A stretch of DNA of 64,000 nt, from the NCBI GenBank assembly GCA_034769895.1, contig CM068375.1:254117542-254181541 (forward strand), read 5' to 3'. A program made the position numbers and the translations under genes. The DNA comes from Magicicada septendecula. Lineage: Eukaryota > Arthropoda > Insecta > Hemiptera > Cicadidae. Shown piece by piece: positions 46,258 through 54,738 of the stretch (positions are counted from its first letter, which is position 1; each line of letters begins with the position of its first letter). The notes under the pieces were generated by a model. The model saw only the letters and a list, made by a program, of their open reading frames with translations. It was not told the DNA's origin and did no database searches.

Positions 46258-49200
46258 TTATGCTGACCAATATAATTTCAAATTTGTAGCGTTGTGCGTT
46301 CCCACTATCTCCCTAGTTTCTCTATTCTGTAACACATATGAATTCTTCATTTTAACCTCTATTACCTCGTACGGCCCCTCGTAGAGTAAGAAAAATTTCT
46401 TGATCTCCTTATCTTGAGCACTCGACAAATCATGGCGTCGTACCAATACCAGCTGTCCAACCTCGTACTGCGTCCACTTACCTTTCCTGTCATGCCTCTG
46501 TTTTCTTTTCTCCCCCTTCGTCAATAAACTTTCATTCGCTAGCCTAAGTTTTACATCGCGACCAATAGTGCTGGTTTCTGGTGGATACTCAATTAATTGT
46601 TCCAAAATTCTCTGTGGACGCTTCCCTCTTATTAACTCATAAGGTGTGAACCCCGTCGACTTGTGGGTGGTGCAGTTAAGCCAATTTTCAATTTTCTGAA
46701 CATACAATGGCCACTCGCTGTGCTTGGCATGGCAGTATGTTCGGAAAATTCTTCCCAACTCCCTCATGACTCGCTCCGCCTGATTGGACTGCGGATGATA
46801 CACTGCGGTGTGCTTTGGGATGATACCTTCCCATCCGAGAGTCTGGCGCCATCTTCCACTGATGAACTGTGGTCCATGGTCGGATAATATCACCTTCAGT
46901 TTTCCCACGTTGATCATGTAGTCACGTGTGATCTTTTCACTCAGCACCTTACTTGTTGCTCGCTTCACGCTATATAACCTTACATATTTAGAAAATGTGT
47001 CAAGTACAACAAAAATATACATCACTCCACCCCTACCTTTCGGCAATGGGCCGTACAAATCTACAGCTACTAAATCAAATGGTTTTTCTACCTTGATGTA
47101 ATTTAATTCCCCTTCTAACCTATAATTTACAACTTTAGATTTCTGACATAGCTCGCAAACTCTAAGTATCTTTCGGACGCGTTTTTCCATATTTTTAAAT
47201 AGACAAGATTCCCTTAATACATTCACACACTTCCGTGCCCCAAAATGCCCGTATCTAAAGTGACAGTCCCACACTATTTTCTCTACTAGCCCTTCAGGTA
47301 TAACTAACCTCCAATCCCTTTCTCTCCCCTCTACTTTTTTAAACAAACTCCCCTGAAATACTTGAAAATATTGTTTATACCCAAATTCATCTATATCTGA
47401 TTCTACAGTAGTAATTATCATATTTAATTTACTATCAGCTCTTTGCATTATATTTATATCCTTCAATTCTTCCCCAAAAAGTTTATCTTCCCGGGATAGT
47501 CTATAAATCTCTATTTCTTTAATATCTCTACCCGTTCTATTTCTATCTGTGTCTGCTCGTGATAGTGTGTCTGGCACCCTGTTCTCTACACCCTTAATAT
47601 ATTCCCAAGAAAAATTATACTCTTGGAGAGCTAACACCCACCTGGTTATCCGGCTGTGTGTGAGTTTACAAGTATTCAGGAACGACAGCGCTTTATGGTC
47701 CGTCCTGATGATCGTTTTATTACCCAGCAGATACGTCCGGAACTTCTTCACAGCGAAAACTATACTGAGAAGCTCCTTTTCGGTGGTAGTATAATTACGC
47801 TCTGCGGCTAGCAACATCCGGCTGGCGAAAGCAGTAGTCTTGTGTTCTCTCGCCTCGTCTTCTTGGTACAGTTCCGCGCCGAGTGCTATATTGCTGGCAT
47901 CGGTCTGCAAATAGAAATTATCATTAAAATTTGGGTGGTTCATTAAAATCATATCTGCGAACTTATTCTTGATTTCGCTAAACGCTTCTCTTTCGTTTTC
48001 TCCCCACCTCCATTGTTTGTTCTTTTGCAGCACTGCGCTGAGTCGGGCCGTCGTCTGGGCGTAGTTTCGCTGGAACTTCCTGTAAAAATTACAGAGACCA
48101 AGAAAACTTTGTAACTGTTTTATATTCTTAGGCTCCGGAAACGTCAGGATGGATTCTACTTTGTCCGGATTAGCCCGTATTCCTGTAGGTGTTATGATGA
48201 AACCTAAAAAATGTATTTCTGTCTGTAAAAATTTTGATTTGTCCCAATTCACCGTCAAACCTCCCTGGTATAACTTCTCCAATACATATTCTAAATGTTC
48301 TACATGCTCTTCAAATGTTCTAGAAGCTATTAGAATATCATCAACATATATAGTTAAAAAATCTAAATTATGAGGTTGCAAAATCTCATCAAGACACTTG
48401 ATAAAGCTGGCTACACTGGTGTTCAATCCAAACAGTAGTCTTTTGAATTGATAATTTTTTCCATTGAATAAGAAAGCAGTATATTTCCTACTATTCGCTG
48501 CCATCGGAACTTGCCAATACCTGGCGGTTAGGTCTAAAGAGGTCATATATTTCACACCGCTGAACTTCTGAAAAATTTCTTCTATAGCTTTGGGTGACTC
48601 CCGGTCTGGAATAATTATTTGATTGATTTTACGGGCATCTAAACATAACCTAACTCTCCCATCTTTTTTGATCACTACTACTAAGGGGTTAGAATATGGT
48701 GATACGGATCGCTCAGTTATATCTCCCTCTAACATTTTCTCTAATTCAATCTGAACAGCTCTTCTCTTCGCATATGGCACCGGATAACTTCTTTGCACAT
48801 AGGGTGCGTGTTCCCTTACCTTTAATTCGCATTCATAGTTTCTTGCCCTCCCTGGTATATCGGCAAACACTTCTCTAAAATCCTCTACTACCCGCCACAA
48901 CGATTCACGTTGAGAACTCCCTATTACGCCACCCTCGCTACAAAATTTAAGTGCCCTCTCATCCCATAATTGATCTACGTTCTCCTTACGTTCTATTTCA
49001 CTCTCACTACATACATTCATACTAACTTCCATTTCTTGTTTGTTAACCCGATTATGTATCACCCTTATCCCTGAAATTCTTACCGCATCTACCACCCGCT
49101 CAAAATTAATCCGAACTGGTTCTACTTCGCTGTTTAATTCTAACACCCGTTTATGAAAATCAATCACCGCCTTATGTTTAATCAGAAAATCATTTCCCAA

Positions 49201-49539
49201 TATAACCTCAAGATTTAATCCCCGTATTACTAGAAATGTATTATCGTACCCTACCCCGTTAATTATCATATTTAAATGAACTTGTTTGGTGACTCTTTTA
49301 CTCCTAACTCCCGTAATACCTACAATCGTCACCCCCACTACTGGCAAAGATGGAATATTTTTATTTATTTCTTTTAATTCGTCTAGTATGTGTTCAGAAA
49401 TAACAGAGATTTCGCTACCTGTATCTATTAAAGTTTTAATCTCCTTACCTTCTATGTCGATTTTCACCTCAGTCTCACTCCTAAAAGTCAGTTTTACTCC
49501 CGTCTCACTGCTTCGAAGTCTTCTTCCTCCAATAATTCC
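46258..49539 (-). CDS. Gypsy-1 Pol: protease, reverse transcriptase, RNase H, integrase
   Basis: The frame is open from 49539; the first usual initiation-type codon is a GTG at 49467 (residue 1 below), and there is no ATG before the protease, which fits entry by frameshifting. LIDTGS protease site is at residues 13-18, RT YVDD at about 374-377, RNase H QTDASN downstream, and an integrase zinc-binding HFRYGHFG...CELC. The integrase core has D803 (VDLYGPLP), D863 (SDHGPQF) and E898 (QAERV), i.e. the canonical second-D-34-E spacing. The frame is uninterrupted. It ends ...KLYWSA just before the SINE; the stop codon is inside the SINE target duplication and is preserved. Probably a functional enzyme set. 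Confidence 0.95.
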   Translation of the reverse strand, partial: GIIGGRRLRSSETGVKLTFRSETEVKIDIEGKEIKTLIDTGSEISVISEHILDELKEINKNIPSLPVVGVTIVGITGVRSKRVTKQVHLNMIINGVGYDNTFLVIRGLNLEVILGNDFLIKHKAVIDFHKRVLELNSEVEPVRINFERVVDAVRISGIRVIHNRVNKQEMEVSMNVCSESEIERKENVDQLWDERALKFCSEGGVIGSSQRESLWRVVEDFREVFADIPGRARNYECELKVREHAPYVQRSYPVPYAKRRAVQIELEKMLEGDITERSVSPYSNPLVVVIKKDGRVRLCLDARKINQIIIPDRESPKAIEEIFQKFSGVKYMTSLDLTARYWQVPMAANSRKYTAFLFNGKNYQFKRLLFGLNTSVASFIKCLDEILQPHNLDFLTIYVDDILIASRTFEEHVEHLEYVLEKLYQGGLTVNWDKSKFLQTEIHFLGFIITPTGIRANPDKVESILTFPEPKNIKQLQSFLGLCNFYRKFQRNYAQTTARLSAVLQKNKQWRWGENEREAFSEIKNKFADMILMNHPNFNDNFYLQTDASNIALGAELYQEDEAREHKTTAFASRMLLAAERNYTTTEKELLSIVFAVKKFRTYLLGNKTIIRTDHKALSFLNTCKLTHSRITRWVLALQEYNFSWEYIKGVENRVPDTLSRADTDRNRTGRDIKEIEIYRLSREDKLFGEELKDINIMQRADSKLNMIITTVESDIDEFGYKQYFQVFQGSLFKKVEGRERDWRLVIPEGLVEKIVWDCHFRYGHFGARKCVNVLRESCLFKNMEKRVRKILRVCELCQKSKVVNYRLEGELNYIKVEKPFDLVAVDLYGPLPKGRGGVMYIFVVLDTFSKYVRLYSVKRATSKVLSEKITRDYMINVGKLKVILSDHGPQFISGRWRQTLGWEGIIPKHTAVYHPQSNQAERVMRELGRIFRTYCHAKHSEWPLYVQKIENWLNCTTHKSTGFTPYELIRGKRPQRILEQLIEYPPETSTIGRDVKLRLANESLLTKGEKRKQRHDRKGKWTQYEVGQLVLVRRHDLSSAQDKEIKKFFLLYEGPYEVIEVKMKNSYVLQNRETREIVGTHNATNLKLYWSA

Positions 49540-49645
49540 TCAGATAAATCAGTTATAACAATGTTGTTTCGATATCTGTCATTCATTTGGACCCCAGAAT
49601 CTTCTGACGACAACGGTCGGGTCCAGTGTTCCATTGTCTCTCTTA
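49494..49645 (-). CDS. Gypsy-1 linker frame between gag and pol
   Basis: About 50 codons in the third frame, reached from gag by a -1 shift at GGGAAAC and ending at TAA 49494-49496. The peptide is acidic (ITDLSEELLEEEDFEAV) and overlaps the pol frame from 49539 to 49494. Entry into pol needs one more -1 step. No ATG-initiated product is expected. The arrangement resembles the double -1 shift of betaretroviral gag-pro-pol. That the second shift is programmed is not supported by a canonical heptamer. Confidence 0.6.
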
Positions 49646-49652
49646 GTTTCCC
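49588..49652 (-). promoter_or_regulatory. -1 programmed ribosomal frameshift signal (slippery heptamer plus H-type pseudoknot)
   Basis: Coding-strand order: slippery G GGA AAC in gag phase (49652-49646), gag stop TAA directly after it (49645-49643), spacer TAAGAGA of 7 nt, S1 5' arm GACAATGG (49638-49631), loop AACAC, S2 5' arm TGGACCC (49625-49619), GA, S1 3' arm CCGTTGTC (49616-49609), a 14-nt loop, S2 3' arm GGGTCCA (49594-49588). S1 is 8 bp with one G-U pair; S2 is 7 bp, all Watson-Crick. Heptamer, spacer length and topology all fit known -1 sites. Confidence 0.82.
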
Positions 49653-50980
49653 GCAGATGTGCTCGCCACTGCTGGGTTGTATCCTCTCCCACTCTGGTTC
49701 ACTTGCTGTTCAGGGGCGCTGCCTCTCGGCGCTCCTCCTTGGCCCTCTCCCCTTCGTTGGTATACTTGCTGGTTCTGAGTGGGTTGTGGTCCCTGTCGCT
49801 GACCCGGTCTCTCTCTCCTGCATCTAAAACAAAAATTCTGTGAAGCATAATTCTCCTGTGAACACGCTGGACAAGTCCACATTGGTCCTCGATTATTTTG
49901 TTCTCGTCTGGGGTATGCCGGTCCATTTGTAGGTCCGCTCGGCGGTCCCTGATTACCTCCATTATTCATATTCTGCTGGTTCTGACGGCGACTCAATTCT
50001 TGGTCCCAGATGTTCTGAAACACATCTAAAATGTTTTCTAATTCGCTAATATTGGCTACCTCCCGCGTCATCAGTGTTACTTGTACTTCCCTTGGCAAAT
50101 GCTTACTTATATGCCTCACGAAGGATCTAAATGGCAATGGCGGTTCTAGGTATTTCGCCTCATTAAATATTCTCATCACATACCCCGTTATATTATTATT
50201 GGACCCCCCAAAATTTCCGGTTCCCATAATTCTACTTCGTAACACTTCTTGGTCTTCTTCAGACCAATATTTATTTCTGAATGCGGCCTCGAAACTTTCA
50301 AAACACCCCCATTCTGTTTTGTGTACCTCAGCCCATATCTCCGAACTACCCTTGAAACATTTTAAAATTTTCAATAATTGTACCTCCCAGCTATTAGTAT
50401 TGAATTTATTGAACTCTCTCACTCTATTTATGAACTGCATAGGATGCACTCTTTTGTTATCACAACTAAATGATTCTAACTCCACTTCACTGCTTACGTC
50501 ACGAGTCATAATTACTCGTTCAGTAACAGTGTTTACTTGTTGGCTGATGGCCATGCTCAATTCATTTTTAACATTCATAATATTTTTTTCAACATTCATT
50601 AATTTAAGGTTACTATCAGATTCAAGGTCACTTATTGTATTGTTTATGGTCTTAAATTCAATCTTACAATTATTTTCTAACTCACTTATTTTAATGTTAT
50701 TATTTTCAATCTTATTCATAACATAACTAACCTTACATTCAGTATTGGTGTTGCATTCACTTATTTGTTTCTCAACAGTTGTATTTATTATGCTATATTG
50801 TTCCGTGATCTGTTTCTCTACTTTATTAGTTATATCATTGGTTATATCAGAAACACGGCACTCTAATTGCTCATTTATGGACTCTGACAATTGTGATTTC
50901 ATACTTTCACAACGTTCATCAATATGTTTATCTAGTACACGACTCAAATTATCAAATTGTACATTAATACTCTGCTGCAA
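49643..50980 (-). CDS. Gypsy-1 Gag, main part with RanBP2-type zinc finger
   Basis: 445 codons from the ATG at 50980, in the same frame as the N-terminal ORF at 51020-51406. Residues ~1-165 are a long heptad-rich coiled coil (NKVEKQITEQYSI, MNVEKNIMNVKNEL). The capsid-like middle contains FINRVREFNKF and WAEVHKTEWGCFESFEAAFRNKYW. Near the C-terminus, residues ~368-388, MWTCPACSQENYASQNFCFRC fits W-x-C-x2-C-x3-N-x6-C-x2-C exactly, the RanBP2-type zinc finger, in the place of a CCHC knuckle. A Gln/Gly/Pro-rich tail follows. It is expected to form the capsid and bind RNA. The frame ends at the frameshift site. Confidence 0.9.
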   Translation of the reverse strand: MQQSINVQFDNLSRVLDKHIDERCESMKSQLSESINEQLECRVSDITNDITNKVEKQITEQYSIINTTVEKQISECNTNTECKVSYVMNKIENNNIKISELENNCKIEFKTINNTISDLESDSNLKLMNVEKNIMNVKNELSMAISQQVNTVTERVIMTRDVSSEVELESFSCDNKRVHPMQFINRVREFNKFNTNSWEVQLLKILKCFKGSSEIWAEVHKTEWGCFESFEAAFRNKYWSEEDQEVLRSRIMGTGNFGGSNNNITGYVMRIFNEAKYLEPPLPFRSFVRHISKHLPREVQVTLMTREVANISELENILDVFQNIWDQELSRRQNQQNMNNGGNQGPPSGPTNGPAYPRREQNNRGPMWTCPACSQENYASQNFCFRCRRERPGQRQGPQPTQNQQVYQRRGEGQGGAPRGSAPEQQVNQSGRGYNPAVASTSAGN

Positions 50981-51019
50981 CTGAATATTTCTGTTGTTCG
51001 CATTTTATTCTCTGTTCAT

Positions 51020-51406
51020 CTAATTTACTGTTAAATCACTTTTCATCTCATTCAAAGTTATCTCGTTACTATCAAAGCGTTTATTTAATTCTTTAAATTG
51101 GTTATTCTGCATGTCAAATTTGTTGTCCATTTTTCGTAAAAAACTCATTATATCTATTTCATCAGATTGTTTATTTTTATTGGTTGAAACTGGGGTCATC
51201 TGAATCCCAGAATCAACATCTGTTTCGCTTAATTGTGTCTGAGCCGCATTTGGGGTAGAATGAATGATGACATTGCCGCCAACAGTTGTTTCTGTAACAG
51301 CGCTCGGCTCAACTGTCAGCATACCACTTTCATTCAGCGACTGCGACTCAAGGTCACTTTCACTCATCTCTACGTTGGTTATATTACTTTTAGTATTCTC
51401 GGACAT
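51020..51406 (-). CDS. Gypsy-1 Gag N-terminal part
   Basis: 128 codons, Ser/Thr/Glu-rich then helical (DIMSFLRKMDNKFD, FKELNKRFDSNE). It is separated from the main Gag ORF by two in-frame stops, TAG at 51020-51022 and TAA at 51005-51007, with no frame change, so the original gag probably began at 51406. Both stops could derive from Gln codons by single C-to-T changes. Downstream Gag could restart at the ATG at 51019 or 50980. Confidence 0.8.
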   Translation of the reverse strand: MSENTKSNITNVEMSESDLESQSLNESGMLTVEPSAVTETTVGGNVIIHSTPNAAQTQLSETDVDSGIQMTPVSTNKNKQSDEIDIMSFLRKMDNKFDMQNNQFKELNKRFDSNEITLNEMKSDLTVN

Positions 51407-51604
51407 TTTTACTTGATTTATTTTTTCTTACGTAATAACTACCAATGATTTATCTCTTTTCAAAACTTATATTACGACATGCATAAAATCAATCTTATAC
51501 CATAATTACGCAAGTTTACATAACTGCAATTTTACTTTCGCAACCGTACTTCGTTCAATGTACTGTCAAAATGTAGGCCGGCGTAATACAACTTTTTTGT
51601 TATA

Positions 51605-51630
51605 TTACATCCCGCTGTCATGGCACCAAT
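51605..51630 (-). promoter_or_regulatory. Gypsy-1 primer-binding site candidate
   Basis: Two nucleotides after the 5' LTR on the coding strand comes TGGTGCCATGACAGCGGG, which begins with TGG as expected for pairing with a tRNA CCA end. The tRNA is not identified. Confidence 0.55.
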
Positions 51631-52791
51631 TGTAACCCTCGGTTAATATTTTATTTATTAATGAAACTGTAAACTCCCACTTACCTTTAACTTTAGATCT
51701 GGCCGGATCTCCAAGTGGGGACGAACCCCGTTCGTACAGCGAACTTGACAGCACATCAAATGAAATAAGGTTTTTGAATGAATTTACTTAACAAAATTTA
51801 TCATTTGAAAGATAATGATTTTTATTTTTATGATTGTAAAAACATCTTAGACAAGTATAAAATCAGAAAAAATTGATACTCTCTCCACAGGTTTTTTAAA
51901 TTCTGAATTACAGCTTTTGAAATGTATGATGATTAATACAAGAACATAATAACTACCTTACCTTATTTATAGCACACACAAACATAAACAGCCCAGCTTT
52001 GCTCACACACGCATTCTCGCCATTAAAAACCCATTTTATTTTATGTTACCCCACAGCCCTTAAACCTTTGTTGGAATACTACCCGCCGGCAACGTGGTTT
52101 TCGTGCGCACTCATTATTACTCTTTTAAATTTATTTTTTGTGTCCGAAAAATTAGATAGACATGTTCTTCACTGGTTGATCGACCGTGGTCACATAGTAT
52201 TAACTGTTATCTCACTTTTTTCTGGTACAATATGAAATTTTGTAAAGAGCCTACTTGACTCGGTACCGGCGCCGGTGCAATCAGTAAACGAACTGGGCAG
52301 AAGAAGGTAGCAGGTGCCGCTAAATTGAGTATGTCTTTTTGTGTGGAAACCAATGCCTTTGGTTTCGTCGCAGTAGTTTCGTCCCATGCAATTCATGTAG
52401 TTGTTGGGGTGACGACAGTATGCGATATTAGTGAGGCACTGGCTAACGTCACGAGATGGGCGTGACTTAATTTGCATATCCGTCGCCTCGCTCGATGAAA
52501 GTGGATAAAATTTGTTTCCTGACCATCTTGGTTTTGGAAGTAGCATCACCCCGCGCGTATACCCGTGTCATGCATACGGGCGCATGGTCACACACAAGCA
52601 AAGTTCTTGGAAACCTAGGGTGGTGCGGATTCCTTTACCGATTTCACAACGTGATATTGCGTTGCAGCTTCGTTACAACACTGTTCTATTCACCACGTGT
52701 TCTGTCTTTGTTGGAATAAAATTTACACAATACATTTATAAAACCCAAAAAATGCAGTAAATAAAAATACCCACAAATTTGGCACGTTACA
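51631..52791 (-). repeat. Gypsy-1 5' LTR
   Basis: 1161 bp. Compared with the 3' LTR: C/A near the start, a one-base indel in the aaaacactt segment, and G/A and A/G near the end. Confidence 0.95.
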
Positions 52792-53108
52792 AATCTGTAA
52801 AGGAACTTATGGTAATTAACAAAATAAATGGTGACATGAACTGTGTATTCTGTATTAGACAAAGGATAAGAAATGTTTATGTACAAAAGTGCATATAGTA
52901 CATTATATATTATACTAACAAACTTACAGCATATCAGTGCTAAAATTATTATGTCTTATACTCTGGATCAGGTTTATGTATTTTTGTGTCCTTTTTATTG
53001 TGCAGCTGATTTTATTTTATATTGAATAAAGGAAGTCTTGAGTACTGTCTGGTGTACTAAGATACATGTTAAACTTAAGTCTTGTGAAAATCAATGTAGC
53101 AGTAGTAT

Positions 53109-53174
53109 GATGTACGTTAGGAAAAATTATTAAAGAATTGCGATGTACGTTAGGAAAAATTATTAAAGAATTGC
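53109..53174. repeat. 33-bp direct tandem duplication
   Basis: Two perfect copies starting gatgtacgttaggaaaaatt, back to back. Confidence 0.95.
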
Positions 53175-53739
53175 AGGGGTAAAAGGAACTTTGTTATAAC
53201 ATGTTGCATTTCCTTTAGAAAGTGTAAATAATTTAAACTGTGGAATAAATCTGTCTTATGTGTAGCTGTGTTTAGTAATTTGTAGAGCCTATTAAACAGG
53301 GCTGTTTTAGGTTGTTGTAATGCTATATGTAATACCATTTAATTTTTAAATAAGAATGTATATTCATAAAAATATATTAATGCTAAATTGCTGGATGTAA
53401 TTCATTTGAATATATTATATTACTAGGGGGTCGTCGGATTTATGTTATCTAAATGTCTGGAAATATGAATGCATATATGCCCTAAAAACTACCAAAATAT
53501 GACCTCAAACTGCTAAAATATGTCATACAGAAATACATGTATAAGATAAAACTGAAAATTTGGTGTCATAAATAATCAGGTTAAAACGCCAAATTTTTAA
53601 TTAATTAACTGTACTCAATTTGCTATAGCAGTGTAAATTTTCAGTACATGAAATGGAAGAAGGAAGTGTAAGGTTTCTAAAACAACAATACTTATGTTTA
53701 CAAGGAATAAATCCCAAATGTTTAGTACCAAGCCACGTG

Positions 53740-53836
53740 TTGTTCAATCAAATATATTGGAACTTACCGTCTGCGGCTAAAGACGCTGTTTCTGAAAAGC
53801 CGCAGATGGTAAGTTCCAATATATTTGACTGAACAA
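53740..53836. repeat. long intronic hairpin, 39-bp stem with 19-nt loop
   Basis: Arms 53740-53778 and 53798-53836 pair with two mismatches; the loop is aaagacgctgtttctgaaa. It lies in an IDH3A intron and so would be transcribed. It could be a small fold-back MITE or a hairpin RNA (miRNA-like) precursor. No target duplication is evident. Confidence 0.8.
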
Positions 53837-54317
53837 TACTTAACATATTGAAAGTATTCAGTTGACCATGAAACATTATATGACTTCTACGACATACATT
53901 GTACAAGCTCATGCCAGCGAGATGTGTTAAAAAGCTTGTCTAAAGAAGGTCAAATGAGATTATAATCTGGGTATATGGTTTACTGCTACTAATGTTTCTT
54001 GATAGCTGATCACTAATAGAAAAAAATGTGTTTACCTGTCAGCTCTGTGAACAAAAATCAAAGTGCTAACTGTGTATTCTCAAGATAAAGCTAATCAATT
54101 GTGCCCTGAATTTTACCCAAGTTTCTCTTAAAACGTGATTGAATTGTAATTACTGTTACTTGAGCTACAAAATGTTCTCTTCAATTTAAGAAATATGTAT
54201 ATTTTAAAACAATTTATACTTGCTAGTGCACAAGTTATGACAAATTAGCAGACTCCAGTATTGTATAAAAACCAAATGGCTAATGTTTTCTAAATCAGTT
54301 TTCCTTTGCTTGTACAG

Positions 54318-54567
54318 GAGAATGTCTGATGGTTTGTTCTTGAGATGTTGTCGAGATGCTGCAGAAAAATTTAAGGATGTTAAGTTTGAAGAGAAGTATT
54401 TGGACACAGTATGCCTGAACATGGTCCAGGATCCTAGCAAATATGATGTTCTGGTAATGCCAAACTTGTATGGTGACATTTTGTCAGACATGTGTGCTGG
54501 ATTGATTGGTGGCCTTGGATTAACACCAAGTGGTAACATTGGTTTAAGCGGTGCCCTGTTTGAATCG
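54318..54567 (+). CDS. IDH3A: IDH3A-like internal exon d
   Basis: 250 nt between cttgtacag and gtgagt. The first base completes the Met codon split after exon c, and it ends in phase 0. It encodes [25 protein letters not shown], then [22 protein letters not shown] and TPSGNIG. The YGDILSD motif supplies metal-binding aspartates. The following exon (expected VHGTAPDIAG) is not found before 64000. Confidence 0.96.
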
Positions 54568-54738
54568 GTGAGTTACTCTTTCTGTTGTGTGTGTGAGTAA
54601 TGCATATGTAGACTATCCGTTGTATGTATGAATATACATGTATTTTAAGACAGTTTTTATGGACAAATGTGTATGCCCTGATATAATCTGTACATTTGTC
54701 AGTCAGATTATTGAATTACAGAGTGGCTGCAAGATCTA

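Larger units (their letters stand above)
33385..52791 (-). mobile_element. Gypsy LTR retrotransposon (Gypsy-1), full length with nested insertions
   Basis: LTRs at 33385-34544 and 51631-52791 begin TGTAAC and end GTTACA. Target duplication AATC at 33381-33384 and 52792-52795. Coding order on the minus strand is gag, linker, protease, RT, RNase H, integrase. I see three substitutions and one single-base indel between the LTRs, so insertion is recent. It hosts BEL-1 (35912-43457) and a SINE (45979-46250). Without them it would be about 11.6 kb, with roughly 3.9 kb of non-coding DNA between pol and the 3' LTR. Confidence 0.95.
32124..54317 (+). other. IDH3A intron c-d (22.2 kb)
   Basis: GT at 32124, AG at 54316-54317. 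About 19.4 kb of it is the Gypsy-1/BEL-1/SINE nest, leaving a native intron of about 2.8 kb. The flanks 32124-33380 and 52796-54317 are AT-rich, with a hairpin and a short tandem duplication listed separately. Confidence 0.9.

Noticed and set aside
49494..49539. A canonical slippery heptamer for the linker-to-pol shift
   Set aside because: I checked every in-phase heptamer in the 46-nt overlap and found no X-XXY-YYZ pattern.
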